From contig JAKSSK010000009.1 of assembly GCA_024403135.1 (NCBI GenBank), positions 1-41,593 of the forward strand: a DNA stretch of 41,593 nt, written 5' to 3'. Positions 24,253 through 32,569 of the stretch are shown here, one piece after another. Source of the DNA: Clostridia bacterium (GTDB taxonomy: Bacteria; Bacillota; Clostridia; Peptostreptococcales; Anaerovoracaceae). Each line of letters opens with the position of its first letter. The stretch's first letter is position 1. The notes under the pieces are model-generated. The model was not told the origin of the DNA, did not search any database, and was given only the letters and a program-made list of their open reading frames with translations. The position numbers were made by a program, and so were the translations under genes.

Positions 24253-24624
24253 TTAGTTGGCATTTCCTACATTTAATAGTTCGCTAATAAGTTGTTCCAT
24301 AAGATGGGTTTCTTCATTATTCAAAGTCATCCTGCTTTGTAATATTTCCAAATAAGAAGCAACTTCTTTTAATGAGGCGATATACTCCTCGCCATTTTCA
24401 TTTTCTATTGCTAAGCCATCAAAGAAAGGTGTTTGATTTTTATCAAAATCATCTAGTTCATTCCAAAAGTAGCAGTTGGTATAATTATATCCACTACCTA
24501 CACCTTCTAATAAGTTCTTTAGAAAACATATTATGTCTTCATTGGCAGCCTCATTTATTAGCGCAATCACTAAATAGTTAGAACCAACTTTAAGATCTTC
24601 ATCTGTTAAATAAATATTGTACAT
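24253..24624 (-). CDS. CdiI-like immunity protein candidate
   Basis: A 123-residue acidic protein: YLTDEDLKVGSNYLVIALIN, CFLKNLLEGVGSGYNY, TPFFDGLAIENENGEEYIA, then a helical end (ASLKEVASYLEILQSRMTLN). The F-F-D-G-(x)n-E-E-x-(x)n-L-K-E-(x)n-Y-L pattern recalls ribonuclease-toxin immunity proteins of the CdiI type. No cognate toxin adjoins it on the same strand. It lies downstream of the DUF4143 ATPase gene in the same direction, 25 nt apart. The assignment is tentative. Confidence 0.5.
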   Translation of the reverse strand: MYNIYLTDEDLKVGSNYLVIALINEAANEDIICFLKNLLEGVGSGYNYTNCYFWNELDDFDKNQTPFFDGLAIENENGEEYIASLKEVASYLEILQSRMTLNNEETHLMEQLISELLNVGNAN

Positions 24625-24649
24625 ACTCTATCCATTCTATTATTTCAAA

Positions 24650-25933
24650 TTAATCCTTCAACATTGTAATTGGCACTACGTTGACTCCATCTTTATGATA
24701 ACATGCGCCGTGACTAGTAAGAATCATTTTGAATTTCAAGTGTTCCTTTTGCTGCTCATTTAATTTTGCTTCAAATCTATTTAATGATTTAATGCCTTCA
24801 CAAATATTCTCATCGCTCGCAATCTTTACCTCGATTAAACCGAAGTCGCCGTTATCAAATTCGACTATTGCATCTACCTCTTGCCCCGAGCTATCTCTAT
24901 AGTGCTTTATTCTTGCATGATTTGCTGATGCATATACGGACAAATCCCTAAGAGCCATATCTTCAAAGAATAGTCCGAAAGAGTTTAAGTCATTCAATAA
25001 ATCCTCAGGCAATATATCCAAAGCGGCTAATGCGATAGAAGTATCAACAAAATGATGTGTTGGTGCAACTCTCACTGTAGCTGAAGATCTCAAGTTAAAA
25101 TTAGATGCAGGAAGGTCATATATGATGAATAGCTTTTTCAATACATCGACATATTTATTAAAGGTGTCTTCATCTAGCTTTTCTCTTTCACCACCTTTAA
25201 GGATATCCTTTATCATATTTCGCTTGTTAGCTTGCGTTGATACATTTCTTGCATAAGATTTCAGAATATTAGTCAAAAGGTTAATATCCTTGTTCTTTAA
25301 GAAATATGCAAAATCATCGCTTTCATCTTCTATGCGAAATAGCCCTTGATAATAGTTTCTGGTTACATCGATTGCATACTCTTTATCTGCCAAAGTGGCT
25401 ATTGGCCATCCACCCCTGCATATCAAATGTGCAATATCAACTAAAGACACTTTGTTATCTTCGGCAAATATTGTTGGTACTTTTTCTCCTTGTGAAAGCG
25501 ATAGCAATGAAACCGCGCCAGTTGACTCCCCTGATTCTAGTAATGTAAATGGTCTTAACTCTAACGTTGAAATTCTTCCTGCGCCAGAATGCTGAATCTG
25601 CTTTTCATCTATAGGGGTGGTACTTCCTGTAATAATGTACTTGCCAAACTGATAATCCTTGTCTAGATCGTTCTTGATTTCATTCCAAATCTCAGGGGCC
25701 TTTTGCCATTCATCAATTAGGTGTGGTTTTTCACCTATTAAGGCAGCACTTGGTTCTGCTTTAGCCAATTGGATAGAATTGGTTGTTTTTAAAGCCACTG
25801 TAGATTTTGCGTGTTGCTCGCACATCGTTGTTTTGCCACAAAACTTTGGACCTGTAACCAAAACACAACCCGATGATTTAAGTTTTCTATTTAGTTCTTT
25901 TTCTATTAATCTGTTTATATATTTCTTTTCCAT
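24650..25933 (-). CDS. AAA-type ATP-binding protein with C-terminal DUF4143
   Basis: A 427-residue protein. The ATPase part has Walker A GPKFCGKTT near residue 29 and a Walker B-like region in EKPHLIDEW, plus KYIITGSTTP (sensor 1). The C-terminal part is DUF4143, with FFEDMALRDLSVYA and GQEVDAIVEFDNGDFGLIEVK, which has the D-(x)n-E-x-K shape of PD-(D/E)xK nuclease-like folds. Members occur widely as lone genes in variable regions; their role is unknown. The ATG lies only 6 nt from a -10 box and lacks a ribosome site, pointing to a leaderless transcript. Confidence 0.88.
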   Translation of the reverse strand: MEKKYINRLIEKELNRKLKSSGCVLVTGPKFCGKTTMCEQHAKSTVALKTTNSIQLAKAEPSAALIGEKPHLIDEWQKAPEIWNEIKNDLDKDYQFGKYIITGSTTPIDEKQIQHSGAGRISTLELRPFTLLESGESTGAVSLLSLSQGEKVPTIFAEDNKVSLVDIAHLICRGGWPIATLADKEYAIDVTRNYYQGLFRIEDESDDFAYFLKNKDINLLTNILKSYARNVSTQANKRNMIKDILKGGEREKLDEDTFNKYVDVLKKLFIIYDLPASNFNLRSSATVRVAPTHHFVDTSIALAALDILPEDLLNDLNSFGLFFEDMALRDLSVYASANHARIKHYRDSSGQEVDAIVEFDNGDFGLIEVKIASDENICEGIKSLNRFEAKLNEQQKEHLKFKMILTSHGACYHKDGVNVVPITMLKD

Positions 25934-26012
25934 GGCTACATACTAGCATACTTTCGGTGTTTTGTAAACTTTATTTTCGGTGTTTTGTAGGTTTTTATTT
26001 CGGCGTTTTGTT
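25934..26012 (-). promoter_or_regulatory. DUF4143 gene promoter with three 15-bp repeats at 23-bp period
   Basis: On the minus strand TTTACA (25968-25963), 17 nt, TAGTAT (25945-25940), only 6 nt from the ATG. The 15-mer TTTCGGTGTTTTGTA (plus-strand reading) occurs at 25952-25966 and 25975-25989, and with two changes at 25998-26012, each 23 bp apart (about two helical turns). The first copy overlaps the -35 box, so the array looks like a set of regulator sites. Confidence 0.75.
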
Positions 26013-26062
26013 AGTAATAATGACTGTAAAAATTTGCTACGATATATTTCACAGCAATAAAT

Positions 26063-26146
26063 AAACCGCCTAATGTCCTGCTAGGCGGTTTACTACAAAC
26101 CTAAGGGACTAACCTCTATCGGTAGTTCCTTTTCTATATACATAAT
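26063..26146. repeat. Right boundary repeat of the accessory island (copy B), cysK terminator
   Basis: Hairpin AAACCGCCTA / TAGGCGGTTT (26063-26091), a spacer, then AGTTCCTTTTCTATATAC (26124-26141), matching copy A at 21470-21543 with a spacer about 11 nt longer. It starts 4 nt after the cysK stop on the minus strand and can act as the cysK terminator. Within it a 16-codon frame starts at 26143 but has no good ribosome site. Confidence 0.75.
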
Positions 26147-26150
26147 ATAC

Positions 26151-27080
26151 CTATAGATCAAACAGCGGTGTTGAATAGTATCTTTCTGCTGTGTCTGGAA
26201 GGATTGTAACAACAGTCTTTCCCTTGCCCAGCTTTCTTGCAAGCCTTAGGGCTGCTGCAACGTTGCTTCCTGAAGATATTCCGCACATGATGCCTTCTTC
26301 CCTCATAAGCCTTCTAGTAGTATCTAGGGCTTCCTTATCTGAGATTACGCAGATATCGTCGTAGATCTTCTGGTTAAGGTTCTTAGGGATAAGGCCATCT
26401 CCAATTCCCATCTGAAGGTGACTTCCTATCTCTCCTCCTGAAAGGATGGCTGCGTTTTCTGGCTCTACCGCCATAATCTGTATATCTGGATACTTTTCCT
26501 TTAATGTCTCACCAATTCCTGTAAGTGTTCCGCCAGTTCCTATGCCTGAGCAGAATCCGTGAATAGGCTTTTCTACCTGTTCTAGGATTTCTTTTCCTGT
26601 CTGGCTTCTGTGGATTGCAGGGTTATCCTTGTTGGAGAACTGCTCTGGTACCCATACCTTTGGATCTTCGTTTTGCATCTGAAGGGCCATTCTAAGGCAC
26701 CTGTAGATGCACTCGCCGATGTCTCCCTCATCGTGGATTAATACAAGCTCTGCGCCGTAAGCCTCTATCAGCTTTCTTCTCTCCTCGGATACGGAGTCAG
26801 GCATGATGATTCTAACCTTGTAGCCCTTTACTGCTCCAATTAGAGCAAGGCCTATGCCCTGGTTTCCGCTGGTAGGTTCAACTATGATGGTGTCCTTATC
26901 TATGTCTCCTCTTGCCTCTGCCTGGGAGATCATGTTGAAGGCTGTTCTAGTCTTAATTGATCCTCCGATGTTTACTCCTTCAAACTTTACTAATATCTCG
27001 GCCATATCCCCTTTCACCATGTTTCTAAGCCTGATGATCGGTGTATTTCCCATGGCCTCTAGTACGTTATCATATATCAA
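26151..27080 (-). CDS. cysK: Cysteine synthase-family PLP enzyme
   Basis: A 309-residue enzyme of the O-acetylserine sulfhydrylase family (fold type II PLP). It starts IYDNVLEAMGNTPIIRLRN, as CysK proteins do. NIGGSIKTRTAFNMI holds the PLP lysine, VEPTSGNQGIGLA is the substrate loop, and CSGIGTGGTLTGIG binds the cofactor phosphate. Two features differ from textbook CysK: KTR in place of KDR after the lysine, and SGNQG in place of SGNTG, so a related beta-replacement activity is possible. The start is TTG, 7 nt after AGGAGG; the frame is open 24 codons further upstream but that part (SIFLFLFPLAG) covers the divergent promoter. Confidence 0.88.
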   Translation of the reverse strand: MIYDNVLEAMGNTPIIRLRNMVKGDMAEILVKFEGVNIGGSIKTRTAFNMISQAEARGDIDKDTIIVEPTSGNQGIGLALIGAVKGYKVRIIMPDSVSEERRKLIEAYGAELVLIHDEGDIGECIYRCLRMALQMQNEDPKVWVPEQFSNKDNPAIHRSQTGKEILEQVEKPIHGFCSGIGTGGTLTGIGETLKEKYPDIQIMAVEPENAAILSGGEIGSHLQMGIGDGLIPKNLNQKIYDDICVISDKEALDTTRRLMREEGIMCGISSGSNVAAALRLARKLGKGKTVVTILPDTAERYYSTPLFDL

Positions 27081-27145
27081 TGGTATTCCTCCTAAATTGT
27101 CATCTTTACATATATACCCAGCTAGTGGAAAAAGAAACAAAAAAA

Positions 27146-27174
27146 TTGACATTTAACGCTCGTTAAATTATACT
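27146..27174 (+). promoter_or_regulatory. TetR promoter with operator in the spacer
   Basis: TTGACA (27146-27151), 17 nt, TATACT (27169-27174). The 18-bp palindrome ATTTAACG-CT-CGTTAAAT (27151-27168) fills the spacer between the two boxes. This is a typical TetR-family arrangement and indicates repression of the regulator-exporter operon by its own first product. Confidence 0.85.
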
Positions 27175-27193
27175 TTTCATTAGGAGAAATATT

Positions 27194-27775
27194 ATGTCAA
27201 AGAAACAGGAAATCCTAGATGCCGCTCTAACTCTTTTCTCTGAAAAGGGCTTTGATGCGGTAGGTGTAGATGAAATTGGTGAATACGTAGGCGTTAAAGG
27301 CCCTGCCCTTTACCACTATTTCAAGGGTAAAGAGGCCATCCTTGATGAGCTTCTAAATACAATAGAGGACTACTACGGAGCAAGGTTTAACGCTGGTAGC
27401 CTTCCAAAGGATGTGGATGAGTTCATCGACATGTCCTTTAAGAGGCTTCAGTTCACCATCCACGATCCAGTGATTAAAAAGGTGAGAAAACTGATCACCA
27501 TAGAGCAGTTTAGAAACGGCACCTTCAACAAGCTTGCCACCAAGCACTTCATACTGGATACAGCAAAGGTGAACAGGGATATCATCCAGCACCTAATACG
27601 CGAAGGAAAGATTAAGGACCTGGACCCAGGGGTTCTTGCCTTTGAGTTTACAGCTCCTGTCACGGTTTTAATCTCCCTGATAGACAGGCAGCCTGAGGTT
27701 GAAGAAAAGGTGATGGAAAACATCAAGAATCATCTACAGCATTTTAAGAATACATATTCAAAAGGAGGAAAATGA
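27194..27775 (+). CDS. TetR-family repressor
   Basis: A 193-residue protein. The N-terminal HTH is typical: ILDAALTLFSEKGFDAVGVD, then GEYVGVKGPALYHYFKGKEA. The C-terminal ligand-binding part is helical and of no recognisable subgroup. It is the first gene of an operon with an ABC ATPase and permease, so it probably senses a compound exported by that pump. A spacer palindrome supports autoregulation. Its stop codon overlaps the ATPase start region. Confidence 0.93.
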   Translation: MSKKQEILDAALTLFSEKGFDAVGVDEIGEYVGVKGPALYHYFKGKEAILDELLNTIEDYYGARFNAGSLPKDVDEFIDMSFKRLQFTIHDPVIKKVRKLITIEQFRNGTFNKLATKHFILDTAKVNRDIIQHLIREGKIKDLDPGVLAFEFTAPVTVLISLIDRQPEVEEKVMENIKNHLQHFKNTYSKGGK

Positions 27776-28488
27776 TGCTAAAAATTACAAACTTAACTAA
27801 GACGTTTGGGGAAAAGAAGGCGGTTGACGACCTAAGCCTAGAGATTAACCAGGGGGAAATCTTCGGTTTCATCGGCCACAACGGTGCAGGCAAGACCACA
27901 ACACTAAAGGCTTGCGTTGGCATCCACGACTTCGATAATGGGGAGATATTAATAAACGGTCACTCCATCCAGGATGAACCTTTAATCTGCAAAAGGGACC
28001 TGGCATACATTCCAGATAACCCTGACCTTTATGACTTCATGACTGGCATAAAGTATCTAAACTTTGTGGCAGACATCTACGGCATAGGCCAGGAGAGATA
28101 CGAGAGGATTGAAAAGTATGCCAAGGCATTTGAAATATATGACGACCTTAACAAGGTTATCTCCGAGTACTCCCACGGTATGAGACAAAAGCTTGCCCTT
28201 ATCTCCGCATGGATTCACTCACCTAAGCTAATCCTTATGGACGAGCCTTTCGTAGGCCTAGATCCTAAGGCTAGCCACCTGCTAAAGCAGATGATGAGGG
28301 ATTTCTGCGATGAAGGAGGCGCAATCTTCTTCTCAACTCACGTTCTTGAGGTTGCAGAAAAGCTTTGCGACAAGGTAGCAATTATCAAGGGCGGAAAGCT
28401 AATAAAGGTTGGAACTATGGAAGAGGTAAAGGGCGATGAGTCCTTAGAAGAAGTATTCCTTGATCTTGACGATGGCGGTGATAACTAA
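27775..28488 (+). CDS. ABC transporter ATPase (BcrA/YhaQ-like exporter)
   Basis: A 237-residue nucleotide-binding domain: Walker A GHNGAGKTT, signature region YSHGMRQKL, Walker B LILMDEP and FSTHVLEVAEKLCDKV (switch His). The signature differs from LSGGQ, as is common in ABC-2 exporters. The ATG at 27775 is preferred over the ATG immediately before it because AAGGAGG is 6 nt away. It is translationally coupled to the permease by a TAATG overlap. Confidence 0.93.
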   Translation: MLKITNLTKTFGEKKAVDDLSLEINQGEIFGFIGHNGAGKTTTLKACVGIHDFDNGEILINGHSIQDEPLICKRDLAYIPDNPDLYDFMTGIKYLNFVADIYGIGQERYERIEKYAKAFEIYDDLNKVISEYSHGMRQKLALISAWIHSPKLILMDEPFVGLDPKASHLLKQMMRDFCDEGGAIFFSTHVLEVAEKLCDKVAIIKGGKLIKVGTMEEVKGDESLEEVFLDLDDGGDN

Positions 28489-30083
28489 TGTTAAAGGTAC
28501 TGATAAAAAAGCAATTAAACGAGCTTCTTAGAGGCTTTTTAATAAGCCAGAAGAAGAACAAGGCTAGAACTAAATCTCAGACCATCGGCTACATAGCGTT
28601 CTACGTGCTTTTAGTCTACGGCGTAATGGGCGGCTTCTTCGTATTCTTTGCTCACTCAACCTGCAGTCCGCTGTTTAGCGTAGACTTAGGCTGGATGTAC
28701 TTCCCATTCTTCGGATTCTTTACAATACTTCTGGGCTTTTTCTGCTCGGTGTTTGCTACTCCGGGAATGCTGTACCACGCAAAGGATAACGACCTTGTCC
28801 TATCCATGCCAATAAGCTTTAGAGATATTATCATATCCAGGTTCGTAGCTATTGCAGTTATGGCGGTATCCTTCTCCATACCTGTATACCTACCTGCCAT
28901 GATAGTGTACTTCATAGTTCAGCCGTTTACTTTAAGCGCACTGATCTGCCAGCTGGTCGGCTTCATATTCACCGTATCCCTAGCGCTGCTTTTATGCACG
29001 TTGATAGGTATGGCCATTGCTAAGCTATCTACAATGATCAGAAGTAAGTCAATAATATCCCTGGTAGGCACCGCCCTATTCCTAGTGGTATACTTCTACT
29101 TCATCGATGCCATCCAGGACTTCATGGCCGATGTTGCCCAAGGAGCAATTAACCTGGCTAATGGCCTAAACGCTTTATCCAGCATATTCCAAAAGTACGG
29201 GGAAATGTGCCTAGGAAATATGGGCTCCATGTTCATATTCCTTGGAGTATCCATCCTTATCCTTGGACTATGCATATACCTGGTATCCATCGGATTCCTA
29301 AAGCTTGCAACTTCTGCACCTGCTCAAAAGAAGGTGAAGAAGGGTATAAAGAAAGACAACCTAAAGTCCATAGATATGGCCGTGCTTGGTAAGGAAAAAG
29401 ATAGACTTTTTGCTAGCACAAACTACCTGTTAAACTGCTGCCTTGGCGGAATATTCATTCCAGCCTTCGGTATCTACATCCTGGTAAAAGGCTCTATGGT
29501 AAGAGAACTAGCAGAAGATATAACGGGTGGAGACATGGGGCTAATTGCTGTAGTCTTCACTGCTGCAATATGCATGTTCTCTGCGCTAATAGATACGGCG
29601 GCTCCTTCAGTATCCCTTGAAGGAAAGACTCACTGGATCAGCCAGACCCTTCCTGTTGAGCCTTGGAAGCTGTTAAAGGGTAAGCTAAACCTAGAACTGA
29701 TACTATCTGTTTCAACTACCCTGTTTGCTCAGATTTGCTTAATAATTGCACTAAGGCCAGATCTGGTGAACACACTGCTAATCCTGATAGTACCTCAGTC
29801 ATACGTGGTATTCTCTGCAGTATTCAACCTGCTGCTTAGCATACGCTTTGCAAACTACGAGTGGACCAACGAGGTGTTTCCAATTAAGCAGAGTGCTGGA
29901 GTAGTCATAGGGCTATTCTCTGGCTGGGGTTATGCGGCAGTACTGATTGCAATATATCTGATCTTCAACATCTCAAATGAGACAGCATACCTAGCAATCT
30001 GGTGCATAGCTACAATATGTGCAACATACCTACTGCTAAAGAGAATACAGGGTAAAGGAACATTGGAATATTTAGAAAGTTAA
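28488..30083 (+). CDS. ABC-2 type exporter permease
   Basis: A 531-residue membrane protein with about 12 hydrophobic helices in two halves, with a basic cytoplasmic loop (SAPAQKKVKKGIKKDNLKS) around residues 280-300. FATPGMLYHAKDNDLVLSMPI is typical of large clostridial ABC-2 permeases. It pairs with the ATPase directly upstream; the exported compound is unknown. It ends at a strong terminator. Confidence 0.88.
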   Translation: MLKVLIKKQLNELLRGFLISQKKNKARTKSQTIGYIAFYVLLVYGVMGGFFVFFAHSTCSPLFSVDLGWMYFPFFGFFTILLGFFCSVFATPGMLYHAKDNDLVLSMPISFRDIIISRFVAIAVMAVSFSIPVYLPAMIVYFIVQPFTLSALICQLVGFIFTVSLALLLCTLIGMAIAKLSTMIRSKSIISLVGTALFLVVYFYFIDAIQDFMADVAQGAINLANGLNALSSIFQKYGEMCLGNMGSMFIFLGVSILILGLCIYLVSIGFLKLATSAPAQKKVKKGIKKDNLKSIDMAVLGKEKDRLFASTNYLLNCCLGGIFIPAFGIYILVKGSMVRELAEDITGGDMGLIAVVFTAAICMFSALIDTAAPSVSLEGKTHWISQTLPVEPWKLLKGKLNLELILSVSTTLFAQICLIIALRPDLVNTLLILIVPQSYVVFSAVFNLLLSIRFANYEWTNEVFPIKQSAGVVIGLFSGWGYAAVLIAIYLIFNISNETAYLAIWCIATICATYLLLKRIQGKGTLEYLES

Positions 30084-30095
30084 TATATATGAAAA

Positions 30096-30122
30096 AAAGA
30101 GCACTTCTAAAGTGCTCTTTTG
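30096..30122. terminator. Terminator shared by convergent genes
   Basis: Stem AAAGAGCACTT-CTA-AAGTGCTCTTT (30097-30121), with A-run and T-run flanks. It contains the stop codon of the convergent DUF1653 gene. Confidence 0.8.
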
Positions 30123-30355
30123 CTTTCTATGTTCTGTAGCTCAAACCTATACTTCTGAGCCACCTCTGGATATTTACTGTGGTCTACCTCGCTTAGGAAC
30201 ATGTCCTTTGGTCTTACCCATAGGCTGCAGTCGTCGTACAGCTTCCTGTATATGACCATCTCCTGTCCTGTCTCTGAGTCCTTTGCCACGTCTACTAAAA
30301 GGTAATAGTCGCCTTTAAAGTGCTTGTAAATACCGTTTATCTTTATCTGGTTCAT
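30107..30355 (-). CDS. DUF1653 family protein
   Basis: An 82-residue protein that matches DUF1653: [37 protein letters not shown] and [14 protein letters not shown]. The family is small, soluble, beta-rich and without a known function. The start is chosen at the ATG that overlaps the upstream stop (TAATG), so it is coupled to the membrane protein gene; the frame is open 11 codons further but gives a basic, unlikely N-terminus. Confidence 0.88.
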   Translation of the reverse strand: MNQIKINGIYKHFKGDYYLLVDVAKDSETGQEMVIYRKLYDDCSLWVRPKDMFLSEVDHSKYPEVAQKYRFELQNIESKRAL

Positions 30356-30696
30356 TATGCTTCTACTACTTCTTCGCAACCTTCGCAAGTTTCAGCTTCA
30401 CAGTTAAAGCATTCTTCTGGAAGATCAAAGTCTTCATAGAAAACAGCTTCTACGCTTTGAACCTTTTTAGCAACTCTTCCGCCGAAGAAGAACATTAGTC
30501 CGAATGCTAAGTAGTTAAATGACTGGCTGATTATATACTTTAATGCTTCGCCAAACATTGAACCAAGTGTAATTCCGTATTGTGCTGTGTAATCGTTTAG
30601 ATATGTAATTGAAGAAATTGCCATCCATAAGAAGATTACTCCAAATACGCCTGCTACAATATACATTGCTAATTCTAATCCTGTAACTTTTTTCAT
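30355..30696 (-). CDS. Two-helix membrane protein with cysteine-rich tail
   Basis: A 113-residue protein with two membrane helices (about 8-29 and 60-76) and a C-terminal acidic tail with three evenly spaced cysteines after the first: [15 protein letters not shown]. The tail, probably cytoplasmic, could bind metal or form disulfides. I recognise no family. It is the first gene of a two-gene operon with the DUF1653 gene. Confidence 0.6.
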   Translation of the reverse strand: MKKVTGLELAMYIVAGVFGVIFLWMAISSITYLNDYTAQYGITLGSMFGEALKYIISQSFNYLAFGLMFFFGGRVAKKVQSVEAVFYEDFDLPEECFNCEAETCEGCEEVVEA

Positions 30697-30773
30697 ATTT
30701 AATACTTCCTTCCGTTAATATATATTTTATTCAACTCGTGTATTGTAACAAAAAAATGAAAATATTTCAAGCA

Positions 30774-30790
30774 TATGGTAAAATGTACCT
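30774..30790 (+). promoter_or_regulatory. Extended -10 element directly before the aminopeptidase start
   Basis: TATGGTAAAAT (30774-30784) is an extended -10 box. Only 6 nt separate it from the ATG and no ribosome site is visible, so transcription would begin at or near the A of the start codon (leaderless mRNA). No good -35 box lies 17 nt upstream. Confidence 0.5.
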
Positions 30791-32401
30791 ATGAATATAC
30801 AGGAAAGAATAGAAAAACTTAGAATATTGATGAAGGAGGAAGGCTTAGACTCCTACCTTATCCCTACCACGGATTTTCACGGAAGCGAGTACGTAAACCC
30901 ATACTTCAAGGCTAGGGAATACATGTCCGGCTTTACAGGATCTGCAGGTACCCTTCTAGTTACCATGGACGATGCATATCTATGGACAGATAGCAGGTAC
31001 TTCATCCAGGCTGAAGACCAGCTTAAGGGAAGCGGCATAAAGCTGATGCGTATAGGGAAGGACAAACCTTTCGTAAAGGGAAATGTTGGCTTTGATGCTA
31101 GAGTAATCCCTGCTAAGGAAGCCTTAACATATTCCTCCTTTAAGGACATAGATCTTGTGGATAAAATCTGGGAGGATAGGCCAGAGTTCAAAACAGCTGG
31201 CAGCTACCCTATCTACCTAGACGTGACAGGTGAAACCTCTGACAGCAAGATTAAAAGGCTTCAGGAAAAGATGGAAGCAGACTACCATCTAATTACTTCA
31301 CTAGAGGAGATAGCCTACCTTACCAACCGTAGGGGCATGGACATTATGTACACCCCTGTTTTCTATGCATACATGCTGGTTTCTAAGGATGGATACAAGG
31401 TGTACTCAGAAGATACCTACGAAGACATTTACGAGGATTTAGAAAAGCTAGAAGGAACCATTCAGCTAGATATGTCTAAGGTAAACTACGCACTTTACCA
31501 GAGAATTCACTGCAAGGTTTTAGATAGAAAAGATCCTGCTAGCCTGATGATGGCACTTAAGAATGACGTGGAAATTGCTGCAACTAAAAAAGCCCATCTA
31601 AAGGATGGCATAGCAATGGTCAATTTCCTTTACTGGCTAAAGGCTAACATTGGGGTACTTCCAATTAGCGAAATATCCTGCGCAGATTACCTAGAGCTTC
31701 TAAGGTCAAAGCAGCTAGGATTTAAGGAGCTTAGCTTTGAAACCATAGCAGGCTTTAAAGATCACGGTGCAATAGTTCACTACGCTGCAACACCTAGCAC
31801 AAACTACACCCTTTCATCGGAAGGATTCCTTTTAGTGGACTCAGGTGGCCAGTACATGGATGGCACTACAGATATTACTAGAACCATAGCCTTAGGCCCA
31901 ATCACAGATGGCATGAGAAGGGACTATACGGCCGTTTTAAAGGCCAATATTGCCCTATCCATGGCAAAGTTCGATTACAATGCAACAGGCGCTAAACTGG
32001 ACGAAATTGCAAGAGCTGGCGGTCTAACCTACGGCCACGGTACAGGCCACGGAGTAGGCCATATGCTAAGCGTTCACGAAGGGCCTCAGAGCATATCCGC
32101 TAAGGGAACCGAACAGAAATTCCTTGCCGGCATGATCACATCAAACGAGCCAGGAATATATGTGGAAGGTGAGTATGGCATTAGACTGGAAAACGAAATG
32201 CTGTGCGTAGAAAAGGATGGACATCTTGAATTTGAAATCCTTACCCTATGCCCTTTCGATAAACAGGCCATAGACTTTGATATGCTTACAGATGCTGAGC
32301 TAAACTGGCTAAGAGAATACCACCAGAGGGTATATACAGCCCTAGCCCCACACCTAGATGAAGACGAAAAACAGTGGTTAAAAGAACAAGCAATCCTTTA
32401 A
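30791..32401 (+). CDS. Xaa-Pro aminopeptidase (M24, aminopeptidase P)
   Basis: A 536-residue three-domain aminopeptidase P. The N-terminal creatinase-like domains contain SGFTGSAGTLLVT and LWTDSRYFIQA. The catalytic pita-bread domain holds Asp350 and Asp361 (VDSGGQYMDGTTDITRT), the His of GHGTGHGVGH, the His of SVHEGP, and Glu residues in TSNEPGIYVEGEYGIRLENE, completing the two-metal site. It removes the first residue from peptides with Pro at position two, in the cytoplasm. It is somewhat shorter than the ~595-residue long type. It has its own promoter and terminator. Confidence 0.93.
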   Translation: MNIQERIEKLRILMKEEGLDSYLIPTTDFHGSEYVNPYFKAREYMSGFTGSAGTLLVTMDDAYLWTDSRYFIQAEDQLKGSGIKLMRIGKDKPFVKGNVGFDARVIPAKEALTYSSFKDIDLVDKIWEDRPEFKTAGSYPIYLDVTGETSDSKIKRLQEKMEADYHLITSLEEIAYLTNRRGMDIMYTPVFYAYMLVSKDGYKVYSEDTYEDIYEDLEKLEGTIQLDMSKVNYALYQRIHCKVLDRKDPASLMMALKNDVEIAATKKAHLKDGIAMVNFLYWLKANIGVLPISEISCADYLELLRSKQLGFKELSFETIAGFKDHGAIVHYAATPSTNYTLSSEGFLLVDSGGQYMDGTTDITRTIALGPITDGMRRDYTAVLKANIALSMAKFDYNATGAKLDEIARAGGLTYGHGTGHGVGHMLSVHEGPQSISAKGTEQKFLAGMITSNEPGIYVEGEYGIRLENEMLCVEKDGHLEFEILTLCPFDKQAIDFDMLTDAELNWLREYHQRVYTALAPHLDEDEKQWLKEQAIL

Positions 32402-32417
32402 GAAGGATTGCTTTTTT
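32388..32417 (+). terminator. Terminator of the aminopeptidase gene
   Basis: Stem AAGCAATCCTT-TAAG-AAGGATTGCTT followed by TTTT. The loop contains the stop codon. Confidence 0.85.
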
Positions 32418-32426
32418 AATTAAAAA

Positions 32427-32527
32427 GTACCACCTCAAATTGATGGTGGTACGTGTTTTCGGTTGTCCACTAAGGCAGGACCTCTCCTATTTGTTAACTG
32501 TCCACTAAGGCGGGACCTCTCCTATTT
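32427..32527. repeat. Inverted repeat plus two tandem 29-bp repeats
   Basis: GTACCACC / GGTGGTAC (32427-32452) is a hairpin with a 10-nt loop. Two copies of a 29-bp unit starting TGTCCACTAAGGC and ending CTCTCCTATTT follow at 32464-32492 and 32499-32527, with one mismatch and a 35-bp period. No gene is present between 32418 and 32569. It may be a remnant of a mobile element end. Confidence 0.6.
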
Positions 32528-32569
32528 CACCTTTAGTATATACCCTAGGGTTTCTTTGTGCAATACCTT

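Noticed and set aside
26093..26143. A 16-codon frame after cysK as a leader peptide or small gene
   Set aside because: It lies inside the boundary repeat, lacks a convincing ribosome site and is broken in the other copy.
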